From Trichoplusia ni (Eukaryota; Arthropoda; Insecta; Lepidoptera; Noctuidae): a stretch of 64,000 nucleotides of DNA. The position numbers and the translations under genes were made by a program. Positions 1 through 11,858 of this stretch are shown one piece after another. The stretch is taken from assembly GCF_003590095.1 (NCBI RefSeq), contig NC_039491.1:8928001-8992000 (forward strand), given 5' to 3'. The number at the start of each line of letters is the position of its first letter. Positions within the stretch are counted from its first letter, which is position 1. Below the pieces are notes generated by a model. The model was given only the letters and a program-made list of their open reading frames with translations. It did no database searches and had not been told where the DNA came from.

Positions 1-193
1 GATATAAGTTATGATTTATGTATGTTCGCTCCTTTTAGTCGCAGCGTGATGGTTTATAGCCTAAAGCCTTCCTCAAAGAATGGTCTATTCAACACAAAAA
101 GAATTTTTCACTTTGGACCAGTAGTTCCTGAGATTAGCGCGTTCAAACAAGCAAACAAACAAACTCTTTAGCTTTATATATTAGTATATATAG
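1..193 (-). mobile_element. Helitron-like element, family 1, cut by window edge
   Basis: Reads in reverse: the internal block (TTAGTCGCAGCGTGATGG), the A-C-rich stretch and the terminal AGCTTTATATATTAGTAT are shared with six other places in this window. The hairpin and CTAG end would lie left of base 1. Short frames here are only translations of the repeat. Confidence 0.8.
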
Positions 194-2396
194 GTAAGTG
201 CGTTTTACTTTTGACAAACACTAACAATAAAAATGAAAAACGTTTTTTATGTGTGATCATAATCACCGTTCAATTTTTATCAGAACTTTACACATCTCAC
301 GTTGAACTAACATAAATACAAAAACAAATACCTATTGAGAAGAGACAAGAAATGAAAGAAAACATTGGGAGGATAGCGTATTTGCGAGCAAAGAATAAAT
401 GTAAGCTGATCTTTTACTAACAAACAATTTGTCAGAAAACATATCCACAGACCTATTTTCTCTAAACTACAAAGTTTAAATTACAACCATATTCATCTCT
501 GTTTATTTAAATAAAGAGTATAATATCTCACACGCTGTATTTGCATGTAAACAAGCACGATATATCAGGTTGACTACTAAACAACTTGTAGGTAGATTCC
601 TGGAGTGGAAGCGAGACGGGACTATAAGCCGTGGCCACTCTATCTCACTTATACAAGTACATCATCTTTAGTTTTACGTAGTAGTAGGACCACTGTTGCC
701 ATTAAACGTGAAACTCGAAGTATTGTAAGGATACAACGCTTATTTTGTTTATTACTTTCAATGTCTGTTCACAAAAAGACATTTGGCAAGTTTAAGGCTA
801 TGAATATAACCTACAATAATGGGTGGCGTTAGTGTTCGAAATTAGAGTACTTGGTGTTATTATCTGAATTGGAATCAACAGGTGATTTACTGATTTTCTC
901 AACCACATTAGCTAGATACCGTTTAAATTCTAGTCATTCTGAAGTGTCTGTTTGTCTAACTTTTCTCCCCAAAAATAAACAAAGTGAATTGGCCAAATAA
1001 TCTAGGTAGATGCAATTCATTCTGGTCCGCTTAATTCTACGTAGCGTACCTGCAGTGGAAGCACACCTTAAGACTTATTGAAGTCTTAAAAATGAATAAC
1101 GTTTATAAGATTTCAAATTGTTCATATTAAAACTAAGCCCTCATGAATGCATGACTCAGAAGGTATAATCTGCTTCAGGTAGTCCCCTAACTAATTTCAA
1201 AAGTTGTGACTAACCTGTTTCAGGAAAGTCTATATCTGTATAGCCTCTATTACAATTTGATAAAAAGTACGTAGTTATAACAGTTCTACAGTACTAAGAT
1301 AATTAGGAACCTGGCTGGTGAAAATTTAAAGTTTTAACATTCAGACGGACAAACAAAGACATGCTGCGTTTACACTAGAAAATAGTCGAGATGGATCAGT
1401 TATTAATATGAGTCAAACTTTATGATGGCATTGAAATTAAAACCACGGTCTATAAATAATATTGACATACGCACCTGCTATATACAATAGTAACTAGGCA
1501 CCGTCAACCAAGCTTCCTTTTTCGTCGGCAACGCACATCTTTCAAGAACAATCTCTCAAACATTTGCCAAACAATCGAGTGTCGTCTCTCAAAAGGATTG
1601 GGATACATTATAAAATTATTTTAATTTAAAATTAAATTAACAGACGACGTCGCCCGCATACGTTTTGTGAGACAATAAACTAAGGGCATATGTCAGTCAC
1701 CCGGGTAATTGATAAGAGATATGTATATAAAATTGTTATATGTTTCATAGTTTGCGACACAGATAAAAGTGTGTCGGGAAGTCAGGAGAAAGGGATGTGA
1801 GATTGTGTTTTATATTAACCTACTTTGACGCCCCGTAATGAACAGGGGTCAGTTGATCACGAAAAGATGAATGGAACTGGATTGGACTGGACCGGATGAA
1901 ACTGGACCATTAGGAATTTGTAGGAAGATAAAGACAGGCAGGTATACTAGATGTGTTTTTAAACAAATGTGACGAGAATATTGCTTTCAGAAATTACTTC
2001 GTAGAAATATTTTAAACTACTAATTGGATCGCTTGCAAAGATGTAGGGAGCCCTTGTACAGTAGTTCGCTATAGGCAAAGATAACCTCTTAATGGATCCG
2101 CATAGAAGACAACATACGTAACACAATCCAAGGAACCAGTCCAAATTACGCTGGCAGAATATGTTGATGCGACAAAAAATAGTAGACTTTATGAAGCACG
2201 AAACAATAAACAACCAAACAACACAAAATAAATGCATTTGAACTGAAATTATCTGGCTACCTTATCGGACGGTATCTTGACCTGGTATCCAACCAATTAG
2301 ATTGCACTTTTGGCATTCTCCGTGCCATCATCAAAACTTGGCAAACTACTATTTTAAATACGATATTTAATTATAAGGATTTTATCTATCATTAGT
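194..2396. other. A+T-rich DNA without a recognisable gene
   Basis: Frames are short and show no domain. Bases 1616-1645 are almost pure A/T. The 75- and 92-residue frames at 605-832 and 1959-2237 have no recognisable motif and no splice context. Nothing else stands out except the short repeat at 1870-1908. Confidence 0.6.
1870..1908. repeat. Degenerate ACTGGA-type tandem repeat
   Basis: About six imperfect copies of a TGGA(C/A)(C/T) core follow one another (GGAACTGG, ATTGGACTGG, ACCGGATG, AAACTGGACC). It looks like a decayed micro/minisatellite. No function is inferred. Confidence 0.5.
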
Positions 2397-2640
2397 CCGA
2401 AAGGGTTACCGTTGCCCCGGTACACGAAGGGCAAGAAGGAACATGGGTGGATCAGTGGAAGTCTGGCACTCCCTTCAGCTCAATCCAAAGTGGAAAGACT
2501 TTTTGATGATTTCCCATCGGAAAAAGGAGGTTATCTATGACCACTGTAGTGTCTAGATCTTAAAGATCTGTCAACATCACAGCTACTGACTCTTTCAAAA
2601 GACTGACATTGAGGTCAATACCCACTGAGTGCAGAACAAC
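2397..2640. repeat. Probable old interspersed repeat, class unknown
   Basis: More G+C than its flanks, with wording (GGAAGTCTGGCACTCCCTTC, TTTTTGATGATTTCCC) that I associate with dispersed lepidopteran repeats. No second copy was found in this window, so the call rests on recall and composition. It adjoins a Helitron copy. Confidence 0.3.
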
Positions 2641-2650
2641 TTATTGTAGA

Positions 2651-2845
2651 CTAGCTGTTGCCCGCGACTTCGTCCCCGTGGGTTTCGCTCCTATTAGTCG
2701 CAGCGTGAAGGTTTATAGCCTAAAGCCTTCCTCGATGAATGGTCTATTCAACACAAAAAGATTTTTTGAATTTGGACCAGTAGTTCCTGAGATTAGCGCA
2801 TTCAAACAAACAAACAAACTCTTCAGCTTTATATATTAGTATAGA
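2651..2845 (-). mobile_element. Helitron-like element, family 1, internally deleted
   Basis: Reading the minus strand, it starts TCTATACTAATATATAAAGC and ends with the GCGACTTCGTC-type hairpin followed by CTAG. The flanking bases are A before TC and T after CTAG, the AT insertion site expected for Helitrons. Length is 195 bp against about 250 for intact copies: the 55-60 bp between the hairpin and the internal TTAGTCGCAGCG block is missing. Non-autonomous, no Rep/helicase. Confidence 0.85.
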
Positions 2846-3831
2846 TATAGATGATAATTTAAAATTTCAGTCTCAAGAATTTACAGAAAGACGGTTATTA
2901 CACTGAATGTCCAAGAAAAGTTCATTAATTCAGCACTACAATTATGTGTACTAGGTCTGTCGAATCCACATTTTGTTATTATTGTAATTTTAGTTTTATT
3001 GTAGTTTAGTTTTAGATATAGACAGATAACGGCCTAAGTCTGGCCTCAAGATAACGAGAATTATTGGGATTAAGGTCAATTATTAAATGATTTCACAATC
3101 ACTTGTACTAATATTTATCAGCTTAACACTTTAATATTAGATAACGTGAAACATAAGACATTTATTACAAGTAGACGATTAATAAACTGTAGTATATTTT
3201 AACTGTTATTTTTAAATGTATCTTGTTATTTTGATTTTTTACTTTCACTCAACGCCATCTAGTCTTAAACTAAGCATAGCTTGTTTTACAATTACTAGAC
3301 ATCTGATAAACTTACTTAGATTATAATAATATGTACAGATTAATTACGTTCAGACACTAAACTAATAATCATGTTCATCACACATTGTCCTGGGTGGGAA
3401 TCGAAGCCACAACCTCCGATAGGTATAACAGGGCAGTTGAAAGAAAATAATTTCAATTGATCAGTTTTATAATAATTACAGTATTATTCTAATAAATTAG
3501 GCTATTTCCGTAGTACAAAGAATAAAGAAACGATATATTTTTTTTATTCTAATTTATTCTCATTTATCGTTGATGTTTAAAAATTAAATGTTTCTTTGTT
3601 TTAGAGTTTATATAAATTTCTTTGAATTATTGGAAAGCTCAAGAAATATGAATTTAAATAATTCTCGAGCTTCGATTCTCGGTATTCTTAATTCATATTA
3701 TAGGCAGCTATTTGACCTAATTGAAATAAATGCTTGTATTTTAATATTTTATTACTGTTTATAACAAATATGAATAAAGCGGGTGCTAATTTAGTTTAAA
3801 AAAACTGGTAGTAAATTAGGTTTACAAATAT
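2846..3831. other. A+T-rich DNA without a recognisable gene
   Basis: No coding signal. Around 3390-3430 there is text (GGGTGGGAATCGAAGCC) resembling a reverse-complement RNA polymerase III B box, probably a very old tRNA-type SINE remnant. The rest is unremarkable. Confidence 0.5.
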
Positions 3832-3950
3832 TCAAGTCAAATTCACAGAGGCATCCAGACTCGGAACAAACACGACATTAAAACGCTTCGCAGGGATCGA
3901 ACCTGCGGCATGTTGCGCCTATTTGGCGTGATGAAATCAACCACTCGGCT
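3832..3950 (-). mobile_element. tRNA-derived SINE fragment (family 1)
   Basis: The minus strand carries a tRNA-like head with an A-box-like GCCGAGTGGTT and a B-box-like GCAGGTTCGATCCC, then a family-specific tail (CCGAGTCTGGATGCCTCTGT). The same head-tail order recurs at 7041, 7575, 13811 and 15740. It is a SINE rather than a tRNA gene because the tRNA-like part is degenerate and fused to the common tail. Confidence 0.7.
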
Positions 3951-4676
3951 ATATTTAAACGAAACTCATTCAAGTTAAAATGGCGAATGTTCGTGCACGC
4001 GTTTGTTTTTTTATGTAATAGTAGCTGTCACGAACCTGTGCACATTTGATTCTTCTACCACGTTCAATTTGCTAAATCTCTTTTTGGCAAACGAAAAGTG
4101 TGGAATGACTGCTAGCAGCCAGCAACACAGACTGATACTAAACTAGAAGAACAATGTAGCAGTTGAATGAGCAAGGAAGAGGTTTATCTAAATGACATTC
4201 TCATATTTTTATATAGCCTGTTTTAGATCCCTCTGCTGGGCAAAGGTATCATCCTATGCGATTTCGGGCACGTGAGCTCCGCGTAAATGGCCAGATCAAC
4301 AGCTTCCTCATCACATTCTCATTTATTTGAAAAGGAATACCCAATTCGAAGCATCCAAACATATGTATTGTCATATGTTATAGCTTAGTACCAAATTCAT
4401 TGCAATTCACAAACGATGAAGCTTATTCCAAAGCACTCAAATAAAAAATGCCATCAACAAAACACGAGGGATTATATTAATCCCGTAGAATGTGTTTCCT
4501 CCATTCTATTATACACTGGCAACAAAAAACCATCGGTCAAGTGTACATCAGACTCGAGCGATATTGGGGGTTCTGTACAAATGGTATAAAGAAAACGCAA
4601 ACAATTTTTTTTAACCAATCAAATTATAGTAGTAATCAGCTGATAGTAACTATCGTGAGAATGATTCGTTATTAAC
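3951..4676. other. No gene recognised
   Basis: Ordinary A+T-rich DNA. The 61-residue frame at 4490-4675 has no domain and no upstream or splice context. Confidence 0.55.
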
Positions 4677-4875
4677 CGATGCAACGGTTTACTCACCTGA
4701 TTTATCGGAAAATCAGCACTGAATGCTACGTCTTACCATACGAAGCTAAGTGTGGGTCGACGCGGTCAGCATAATATCGACTCAGCCTGTACGGGAGCAC
4801 GAACGATGACTATGACGACGGCCTAACCGGCAGCATTTAGGCAATCCCGATAAATACGCATGACTTAACCTTTTT
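4677..4875. repeat. Fold-back repeat (repeat D related)
   Basis: The left end (CAACGGTTTACTCACCTGATTTATCGG, written here only as a consensus with its right partner) is answered in inverted orientation at about 4847-4872 by CCCGATAAATACGCATGACT and TAACC. The arms share about 20 of 25 positions. The same left-arm sequence appears at 6946-7011 and 21777-21860. A small non-coding inverted-repeat element is the simplest reading. Confidence 0.5.
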
Positions 4876-4907
4876 AGTTTTAACGCCAATAATTAATACG
4901 TCTGGAA

Positions 4908-5015
4908 ATATATCTACTGCCTGGCTACCACGGTTCATGAGCCCGCTGACATACTGGCGGTTAGACGATCAGAGAACGGTAGCTCAATAGGGATCCGTTG
5001 TTAACCTTTAGGAAC
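4908..5015 (+). repeat. Repeat C fragment (3' end)
   Basis: Contains TACCACGGTTCATGAG, a decayed run corresponding to the GACAGACGGACGG part, and ends near TTAGGAACCC. It matches the right-hand end of the dispersed repeat C seen more fully at 17628 and 47625. Class unresolved. Confidence 0.5.
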
Positions 5016-6264
5016 CCAAAAATCTCTCAATATGAAAAAAAATGACATTTTGAAATATTTGCAAATTGTAGGAGTAATCAATGTTTTCATTAAAATGGCC
5101 TTTTTAATATTCTCTTTGGATTGTTTTCTTTTTTCCCACAATTATGGGTATGACACGTATCGAATATTGTTAATAACTGTAATTTATTGTATGGTTTATG
5201 GTCGTACATATATGATTCATGGCAAACACGTGGAATCTACCAATTTCTCCCTGTATGTATCTGGTGTATCTTTTACATATGTATTACCTAGAAGTTTGAC
5301 AAATTAATAAGTCAGGGAAAAGCAAGGCAGTCTATCTCATCATAGAAAATGTTTTTGATGAAGTCTATTAGCTATTTATGTTTTTAGTTCTTTATGAAGT
5401 ACTCGCAAAGCGCTTGGTCGACTTCACCCGTGATAGAAGGTTGACCTTTTTTTTATTTCCATTGCCATTCAACGTTTCTATGCTGCCAGCCTTCTGGGCT
5501 TTCACGCTTTTTACAGGGTACTCTAAGGTAAAATAAACTGTTAATTTTCTTGTAATAAAATAAAAATGTAGTTTTATGAAATATCTTTATGTCAGACTTA
5601 TCAATACGAATCTTAAACAGTAAGCATGCTTAAATTTGAGTGAAATTGAAAACTTTTATTCTGGATAAATAATATTTATTGATATATTCAATTTTTGTAA
5701 AATTGAAATATTTTTTAATACATTGTCAACGGCATAACTTTGTCTGTATAATTCATGAATTGCTTGTCTAATATAACGTCAGTTGCAGGTAATTCGATTA
5801 ACTAGGTTTACAGAATTGATATTTATTGTACTGCACACAATATTTACCATTTAAATCGAGTGTATCTATTAAAAAATAATACTTTATACTAATTACATTT
5901 AATCAAGCTCCACTTGGCTATCTGCGAAGATGATGTTTTTTGCCGCCGCTATAACAAAAAGATCGAAGTTAAACAAATGTTGTTGCGATCATAAATTTAT
6001 TGCTTTTAACAAATAAATTTAAGGGCTAACTAAATTAGCAACCAACTTGAGCCAACCGATTTGTTTATCTTCAGCCTATTTGTTCGAAACCCTATCTCGC
6101 GAGTTGCAATAGACAAATTTTGTTTATTCAACAAGTTTCATATTTATTACTTCATTAATTTGGTTCATCAAACCTCTATCAATATTTTTGATGAAGGATA
6201 AGTATGTACCTAAGTTTAAGCGATTCTCGTTATAAATTATATCCTTCAGTTGCAATACGTATCA
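5016..6264. other. No gene recognised
   Basis: Includes a 91-residue hydrophobic frame (5032-5307) made mostly of A+T-rich codons, with no family resemblance. The remainder is A+T-rich intergenic or intronic-type sequence. Confidence 0.5.
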
Positions 6265-6390
6265 AAAACATTCAAGTCACATGCCCGAGACATTCAGAAT
6301 CCAAACATTCGCATATCACACAAATGGTCCTAATCGGATATCAAACCCACAACACGTCGCGCCCAGTGACCTTTACAGTCAGCCGGCCTC
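6265..6390 (-). mobile_element. tRNA-derived SINE fragment (family 1), decayed
   Basis: The minus strand holds a diverged B-box region (GGTTTGATATCCG), then the tail with GGATTCTGAATG and CATGTGACTTGAATG. The last words match the tail at 13811-14005. Strong decay suggests an old insertion. Confidence 0.6.
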
Positions 6391-6818
6391 AAGTTCTCTG
6401 TCATACAAAATAAGTATTTCTGCCTTTGATTCCAACATTAGGTCTCTGTAGGTAATACATTTTCTTTGTACCTAAAATATCTTTATTACAATCGAAAAAA
6501 GAAATTCTTACGAGTCTTGCTCAGGAAAGAATTATTAGGTAGTATTAGGTATAATCAAATCCACTTGACTTACGTTTTATTAATCTAGAAGTTTCTGGAA
6601 TTTATATCCACTTCAAAGTTACGTCTTTTTGATATAAAAAGGCAATGAGTAAATATTAAAAACAGTGAAACGAAAATCATTCCCCAAGTGATTTATCGAT
6701 TAAAAAATCAGTATAAGATTGATTTTGAGTAGGATAGTATTAGCTTACTTCAACTCAAATCTTAGGAGCATATCAAGAGCTTATTCATAATAGTTAGTAT
6801 TTTTGAACCAAGAATAAG
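6391..6818. other. No gene recognised
   Basis: A+T-rich with no motif beyond short homopolymer runs. Confidence 0.5.
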
Positions 6819-7040
6819 GCCGTGTCCCCAGAGTGCAAACTGTTGCTAGTTTTGCGCGTACTCGACACTCCATTTCAGAGATATTGCAGGGCGTCCGAAA
6901 TCGGTACTCCGCAAACTCAGTCGGCCGCTAGCAGTTAGCTTTTATGATGCAACGGGTTACTCACGCGTATTTATCGGTATTGCTCGACTAGTTTTGACCA
7001 AATTGGAGTCCTGCAACAGTTTGCCTACAATGGACACGAC
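6819..7040. mobile_element. Small terminal-inverted-repeat element (MITE-like)
   Basis: The left terminus GCCGTGTCC...GCAAACTGTTGC (6819-6846) is matched in reverse complement by GCAACAGTTTGC...GGACACGAC (7013-7040), about 20 of 28 positions. The 222-bp body has no frame. The interior from 6946 contains repeat D text (CTCACGCGTATTTATCGG), so D may have inserted here or be part of it. No clear target duplication was seen. Confidence 0.55.
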
Positions 7041-7198
7041 TGCACGGATGGCCGTGTTGAGGTTAAAACGCCCACTGTGCGCGTCATGTCGCGGTTGCGA
7101 TCCCGGCGTATTACAAGCATTCGTGTGATCCACGAATGCTTGTTGTGAGTCTGGGAGTCTTTGTGCAGCGTGATATGTATGTTTGTGAAACCCAGCAA
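7041..7198 (+). mobile_element. tRNA-derived SINE (family 1)
   Basis: Head GATGGCCGTGTTGAGGTTAA (A-box area) followed by a B-box-like GGTTGCGATCCCGGCG, then the family tail with GTGATCCACGAATGCTTGTT, GAGTCTGGGAGTCTTTGTGC and TTTGTGAAACCC. It directly abuts the MITE-like element on its left. Confidence 0.75.
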
Positions 7199-7574
7199 TA
7201 TTCCAATACCTATATCAACAGAATCCCCCTTACTCTCCTTCCGCGTTCCCTTGAATTAAAATCATATGACGTAATAGATCAATGTTTTGAAACCATTCTC
7301 TTGGAAATGATTTAAGAATATCTCGTGCGAGGAAATTTCCTGTTCAAGGAATAACTTAACTGCCGTGTAAACATCATAAATATCGTCCATAATGTTTAGT
7401 ATTTTTACTATATTTGGCCTCTTTTCCGCGAACAGATGAATTGTTAAAAACTTCTCTCAATTAATATAGTTTCCTTACAGGCAGTTCTAGACAGCCCATG
7501 TATGCGTGCAGTCCTATAAACATGTCCTGACCTATTTTAGCCACGGCGGTTAGTGTCGTAAGACACCAGTAGGC

Positions 7575-7745
7575 TTGCTAGTATTACAGGGGATACACTC
7601 TCAGTTCGGAGTTGCAGGTTCGATCCCCGACAAGCGATTATATGATCCACGAATGCTTGTACTGAATTCTGGATGTCTTTGTGCATGTAATTTGAATGTC
7701 TGTGAAACCCCCGCGATACGAGGATTAAATTCTCTTATAAGGGGT
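7575..7745 (+). mobile_element. tRNA-derived SINE (family 1)
   Basis: A good B box (GGTTCGATCCC, 7617-7627) is followed by the same tail as the copy 400 bp to the left (ATCCACGAATGCTTGTACTG, GTCTTTGTGCATG, GTGAAACCCCCGCGA) and an A+T-rich end. The A-box half is poorly preserved. The 63-residue frame here is just this repeat. Confidence 0.75.
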
Positions 7746-8278
7746 ATAATTATATTATTATGTTAAAATCCAAGATACAGTCTCAAACATCATAATCCAT
7801 TTCGCTTAGAATTAGGTCTAGACATCGAAATAATCTAACTTGATTACTTTCATTAGTCAAATTGTCGCGAAGTGGGTCAATTCAATTTAAAACAACCAGA
7901 AAACCCTTAAGGCATTAAAACCAACATTCATTGTTCTAAATATGGATATTAAGCGTTGAATTCCCAGTTCGGTAATTAAATTTCAATCAAATAAGGGTAC
8001 AGTAAAGAGATTACCGATGGCTTGTTTGTTACTATTAGTGTCTCAACCTCACAGCCTTTATTGATATAAGAACATTGACTGGCCTTGACATTCCTACTAA
8101 GGATTTGACTAGGACTATTTACTGTGAGTAAAAAATTTCATTCAATTGTTATTATTTTATATTTTTTTGTTTGCTCGGTATGCTTGTTATTTATTGGTGA
8201 TAGGTTTTATATATAAATGTATCAACAGCGAAAATCAAAGGAAAATTTACTTGAGTTGAAGGATTAACTCATAGAATA
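7746..8278. other. No gene recognised
   Basis: A+T-rich; nothing seen. Confidence 0.5.
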
Positions 8279-8352
8279 GCTTTTACCCCGATTTTAGGTT
8301 CTCATTGGATCATTTTCAATCTGCAGTGGGCGGGCCTGTGGGCAACAGCTAG
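8279..8352 (+). mobile_element. Helitron-like element, family 2, 3' remnant
   Basis: Ends GGGCAACAGCTAG followed by T. The preceding text (CCCCGATTTTAGGTTC, GTGGGCGGGC) matches the inverse of copies at 18920, 32450 and 51648. Only the last ~75 bp remain. Confidence 0.65.
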
Positions 8353-10342
8353 TGAACAGTAAAAATAATAAATACATGTTACGTAATAATATTGATACCC
8401 GAAAGTTGAATAATATTTTTATAATAGTATTTATTTCTGATAACGTATATTTGAAATTCCTTTTCCTTATAGTGTGAATAAGGGTAGTTCCTTATCTCAA
8501 GGAATATTTTATAAAGAATAAGTCTGTTTGTGATGGTTATTTCGTATTCAGAGTAGGGTGTGAATGTTATAGACTTATATTATCTACATATATTATTTAG
8601 ATAGTGGCTTCATAGCCTTAGTGTGATAAATGTACTCCACAAATACTCTGAGTACAAAATTGTCAAAGGAATTCCTTCGGGTCCTATATAATAGATACGT
8701 GATTTCAAACTGTCGCAGTGCCTACAAACTGTGATTATTAAATTTTAGAAACCTTGATAATTGTGTGTCAGTTACTTGTCCAAATTATTGCCTTCATATT
8801 TTTTTGTCTTATCTCTACTGACTCCCCACTTTCATTCTTGATGCTTTTTATCCTAGTAATTTTTAATTGATGTAATAAATAAAAATACTTGAATAATTTG
8901 TATTTTTTCTCTTTTCAACGTACCACTAAAGACTCAAAACAAAAAGTGAAAGATTCGAAATTTTCAGAATAAACAATAATCATATTATTCTGCCCTCTCT
9001 CTTGCTCTAGTGTATATTTTAAAAGTATTTAACTAACAACTTACACAATAACAAATAGTTCTCATGAAGAATGTGACATGTCACGTACAAATCCACCTGC
9101 TAGACATACATTCACAAACATTATGAAGTGCTCTACATGTTCTATAGCTGTCACGTATCTTCATCCAGAATCTTGAAATAGGTCTACACTTATGTAAAGA
9201 AATAGTAAGAAAAGTGGAACATAGAAGTAGAACCGAATTGTAACATAGTGTAAGTTTATGTGTCACTATTAGGAGGTAACGATCAACCTTAGCCTAAGCT
9301 TAAAGCTTTGAAAGGAGTTATATAATTCAAGAAGATTAGGACACATTTTTTTACTGCCGCCATTAAAACTTGGTATGTTTTTTTCTTTGTTACTAAACTC
9401 ACAGTATAAAGTAAAAATAATGCGACGAACAACTTAAACCTCAGACACGACTTGAATCTGCTTAATGTGTGTATACAACAATAATTTTTCACTAAGAGTT
9501 GTTTCTAGAATATCAGCAATTGAGAAGATTTCCTCTATTTCTCCACATTCCATGATTGTGTCTGTTAGTAGAAACATGAATCATTCAAGATCCTTCAATG
9601 AGAGCACGAAGAAAAGTGAAGGGCATTATGCCAGGATAGCGACAGCTTAGCAACGGAACTCGATGAGGTATTGCCAGATTTAGGTTAGATATTATGTAAT
9701 AATCTGATTCTCCTTTTATGTCACTTATTTTTATACGACGGTTGACATTCTATTGTGTACAATGACGTAATAGTTTAGGATGTCTTAACAATTCACTTTC
9801 TTTTGCTCGACGTGATATGTTTACTACTTTGTAATATGTAAGTGTGTACTAAATATGAATTGTATTAATTTATTAATTGAATGCGTTTATAACGGAGCAG
9901 GTTTGGAATGGTGACTTCTCGGCTATGAGACGGCAGACGGCAAAATGAGTCCGTCAGTGTTTAATTTTTATTTGCCTTTTTTGCTCAATATTAAGCAAAC
10001 AAGCAATTAAAATTTTTATATTTCTTTTTCGTAAGACGACTTAAGCAATTTAAGAGGAGTGCAATTTACATCATCAGCACAATTTCCACATAAACAAGGA
10101 TATTCCTTTAGCTTCTTTTCATTGAGCGATAAAATAGTCCTTATGTTTGCACCATAAGGAAGTTTTTATGAAACAGACATAAAAAAGAGCTTTGTTAACC
10201 TTTTTAATACTGATCGTATATTCCTTTGATATCCGTCTTTTGTTGATCATTCCTTTGTTTGGGACTAAACAAGAATGAATGGGCATTTCTGGGGGCCTAC
10301 TGCCTCGACTCGGTGTGGAAGCAAGACACCGATCTACACCTT
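8353..10342. other. No gene recognised
   Basis: About 2 kb of A+T-rich DNA. Frames of 61-67 residues on both strands (9081-9650) overlap each other and show no domain. No promoter-like G+C peak was seen. Confidence 0.5.
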
Positions 10343-10534
10343 GGCCCCGATTCTGCTATTTACAACGGCCGATGAGTGAATGGCAGTTGGATTAAATTTG
10401 AAACTATTCTCACGCTCTTAAGCATTTGACGACACAATAATTGGAAATTTGTTATATTGACCATGATTGTTCCGGTCCGTACTTAATAGTGCCAATTTAA
10501 TTTATTTGCCATTGTAAATAGCAGAATCGGAGTG
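10343..10534. mobile_element. MITE with GGCCCCGATT termini, copy 1
   Basis: The left terminus GGCCCCGATTCTGCTATTTA is matched in reverse complement by TAAATAGCAGAATCGG at 10515-10530. A second copy lies at 53004-53209 with better ends; the two also share internal words (ACACAATAATT, TTTGCCATTGTAAA). The right end of this copy has lost its terminal bases. No coding capacity. Confidence 0.75.
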
Positions 10535-10914
10535 CTGGTCGTTCGTTGTCACGATTCCACAATCGCTACCTTACGCGGTGATGGTTCACTGAATAATTTT
10601 GTAGAAGTTACACGTGTTTTATATTAATTTTGGTGCCCAGACTTCTTAAAGGAGATTCTAGGTAATAATGACAAACAGCTCAGAGGCATATTTAGATGAA
10701 TATTATGTATTTGAAAAATCGAATTGGTTTGGTAGTTAGATTTCAATTTCAAAGGAATATCCGATACATTACTATTAATCGCGTGTAACTAAAATAATCT
10801 GTAACTATAACTAACCAACTATTGTAACTACTTTTACCGAGTATATATTAACCATAAGTGACGTTATTAGTAACCACATGCATTCGTCTCTATCTTCATA
10901 AAAACGACACTAAG
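10535..10914. other. No gene recognised
   Basis: Unremarkable A+T-rich DNA. Confidence 0.45.
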
Positions 10915-11010
10915 AAATTTAATCCTCGTGTCGCGGAGGGTTACATAAACATTCACAAATGCAAGGCACGTGCACAAAGACACCCAGACTCAGGACAAGA
11001 GACTCAAGTT
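10915..11010 (-). mobile_element. tRNA-derived SINE tail (family 1), 5'-truncated
   Basis: Only the tail is present on the minus strand: TGAGTCTGGGTGTCTTTGTG, then GCACGTGCCTTG, then the CCTCCGCGACACGAGGATTA end. The tRNA-like head is missing, as in a 5'-truncated insertion. Confidence 0.7.
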
Positions 11011-11832
11011 TCACTATCATTGATGCGTTTATCTTCGTATTTTTAACTGATTTAATAATAGTGTTACGAAAACTATTGGATACTAAAACCCAATTAAACG
11101 GCTAAGACAATACTTTATAAGATACACAGCATTACTTGTTTTTAATTAAACTGTTTAAAAACAAATGGGAATCGGTAATAGTTTTTCAACTAACGGTTAC
11201 TATTGAGATCCTTATTTATAGTAATTGGATATCCACAAGAAACTGCTGGGAACTGTTAAGTTGGGAATAAATCGTCCCCAAAACGATGAAAACGAACGAA
11301 TTCCTTTGATTACTACACTTCTTTTGTGACTAGTTGTTTATGTGTTTTAAGGTAAATTTGGACTTAGCGAAGCTGAGGGAAAATACACTGATATATAGAC
11401 TGGATACACCTAACAGAAGTTCTTATAATTTCAAAGTATTTAATTTTATTTTAATTCGTATCCATGTAAAACACAAATAATAAAAAAACAGTTTTTGTAT
11501 TATTCATTCTGACTGAATTAAAATAACGGCTCAATTATATCCTAATTAATAACCATCATACGATGTATCGAATTCAGCCACAAATTCATCTAAGTACTCA
11601 TAGCTAAATCTAACTTAAAACAATTGCAACATTGTCAGCGAACTGAAAACAAACCGCAAAAATATTACAATCACTTCTTGTTTCCAACTGGCTCTTATGG
11701 GGACCATGCATGTATGTATACGTGAACATTCCAGTATGGGGAGCATTGTCACGATCGCACTGTCCTTGCCGATACGACTCCCAGACATCGACAGAACAAT
11801 CAAATAAAACAACAAAACTGGATTACAAACAT
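11011..11832. other. Region downstream of the MADF gene
   Basis: No coding signal. The 66-residue minus frame at 11615-11815 lies beyond the poly(A) signal and has no domain. Confidence 0.5.
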
Positions 11833-11838
11833 TTTATT
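11833..11838 (-). terminator. Poly(A) signal of the MADF/BESS gene
   Basis: AATAAA on the minus strand, 21 nt after the TGA stop at 11859-11861. It implies a very short 3' UTR. Confidence 0.6.
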
Positions 11839-11858
11839 CAATAATATCAAAGCATATC

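Noticed and set aside
5032..5307. 91-residue hydrophobic frame as a small membrane protein
   Set aside because: A+T-rich stretches routinely give Phe/Ile/Leu/Tyr-rich frames; there is no family match, leader or expression signal.
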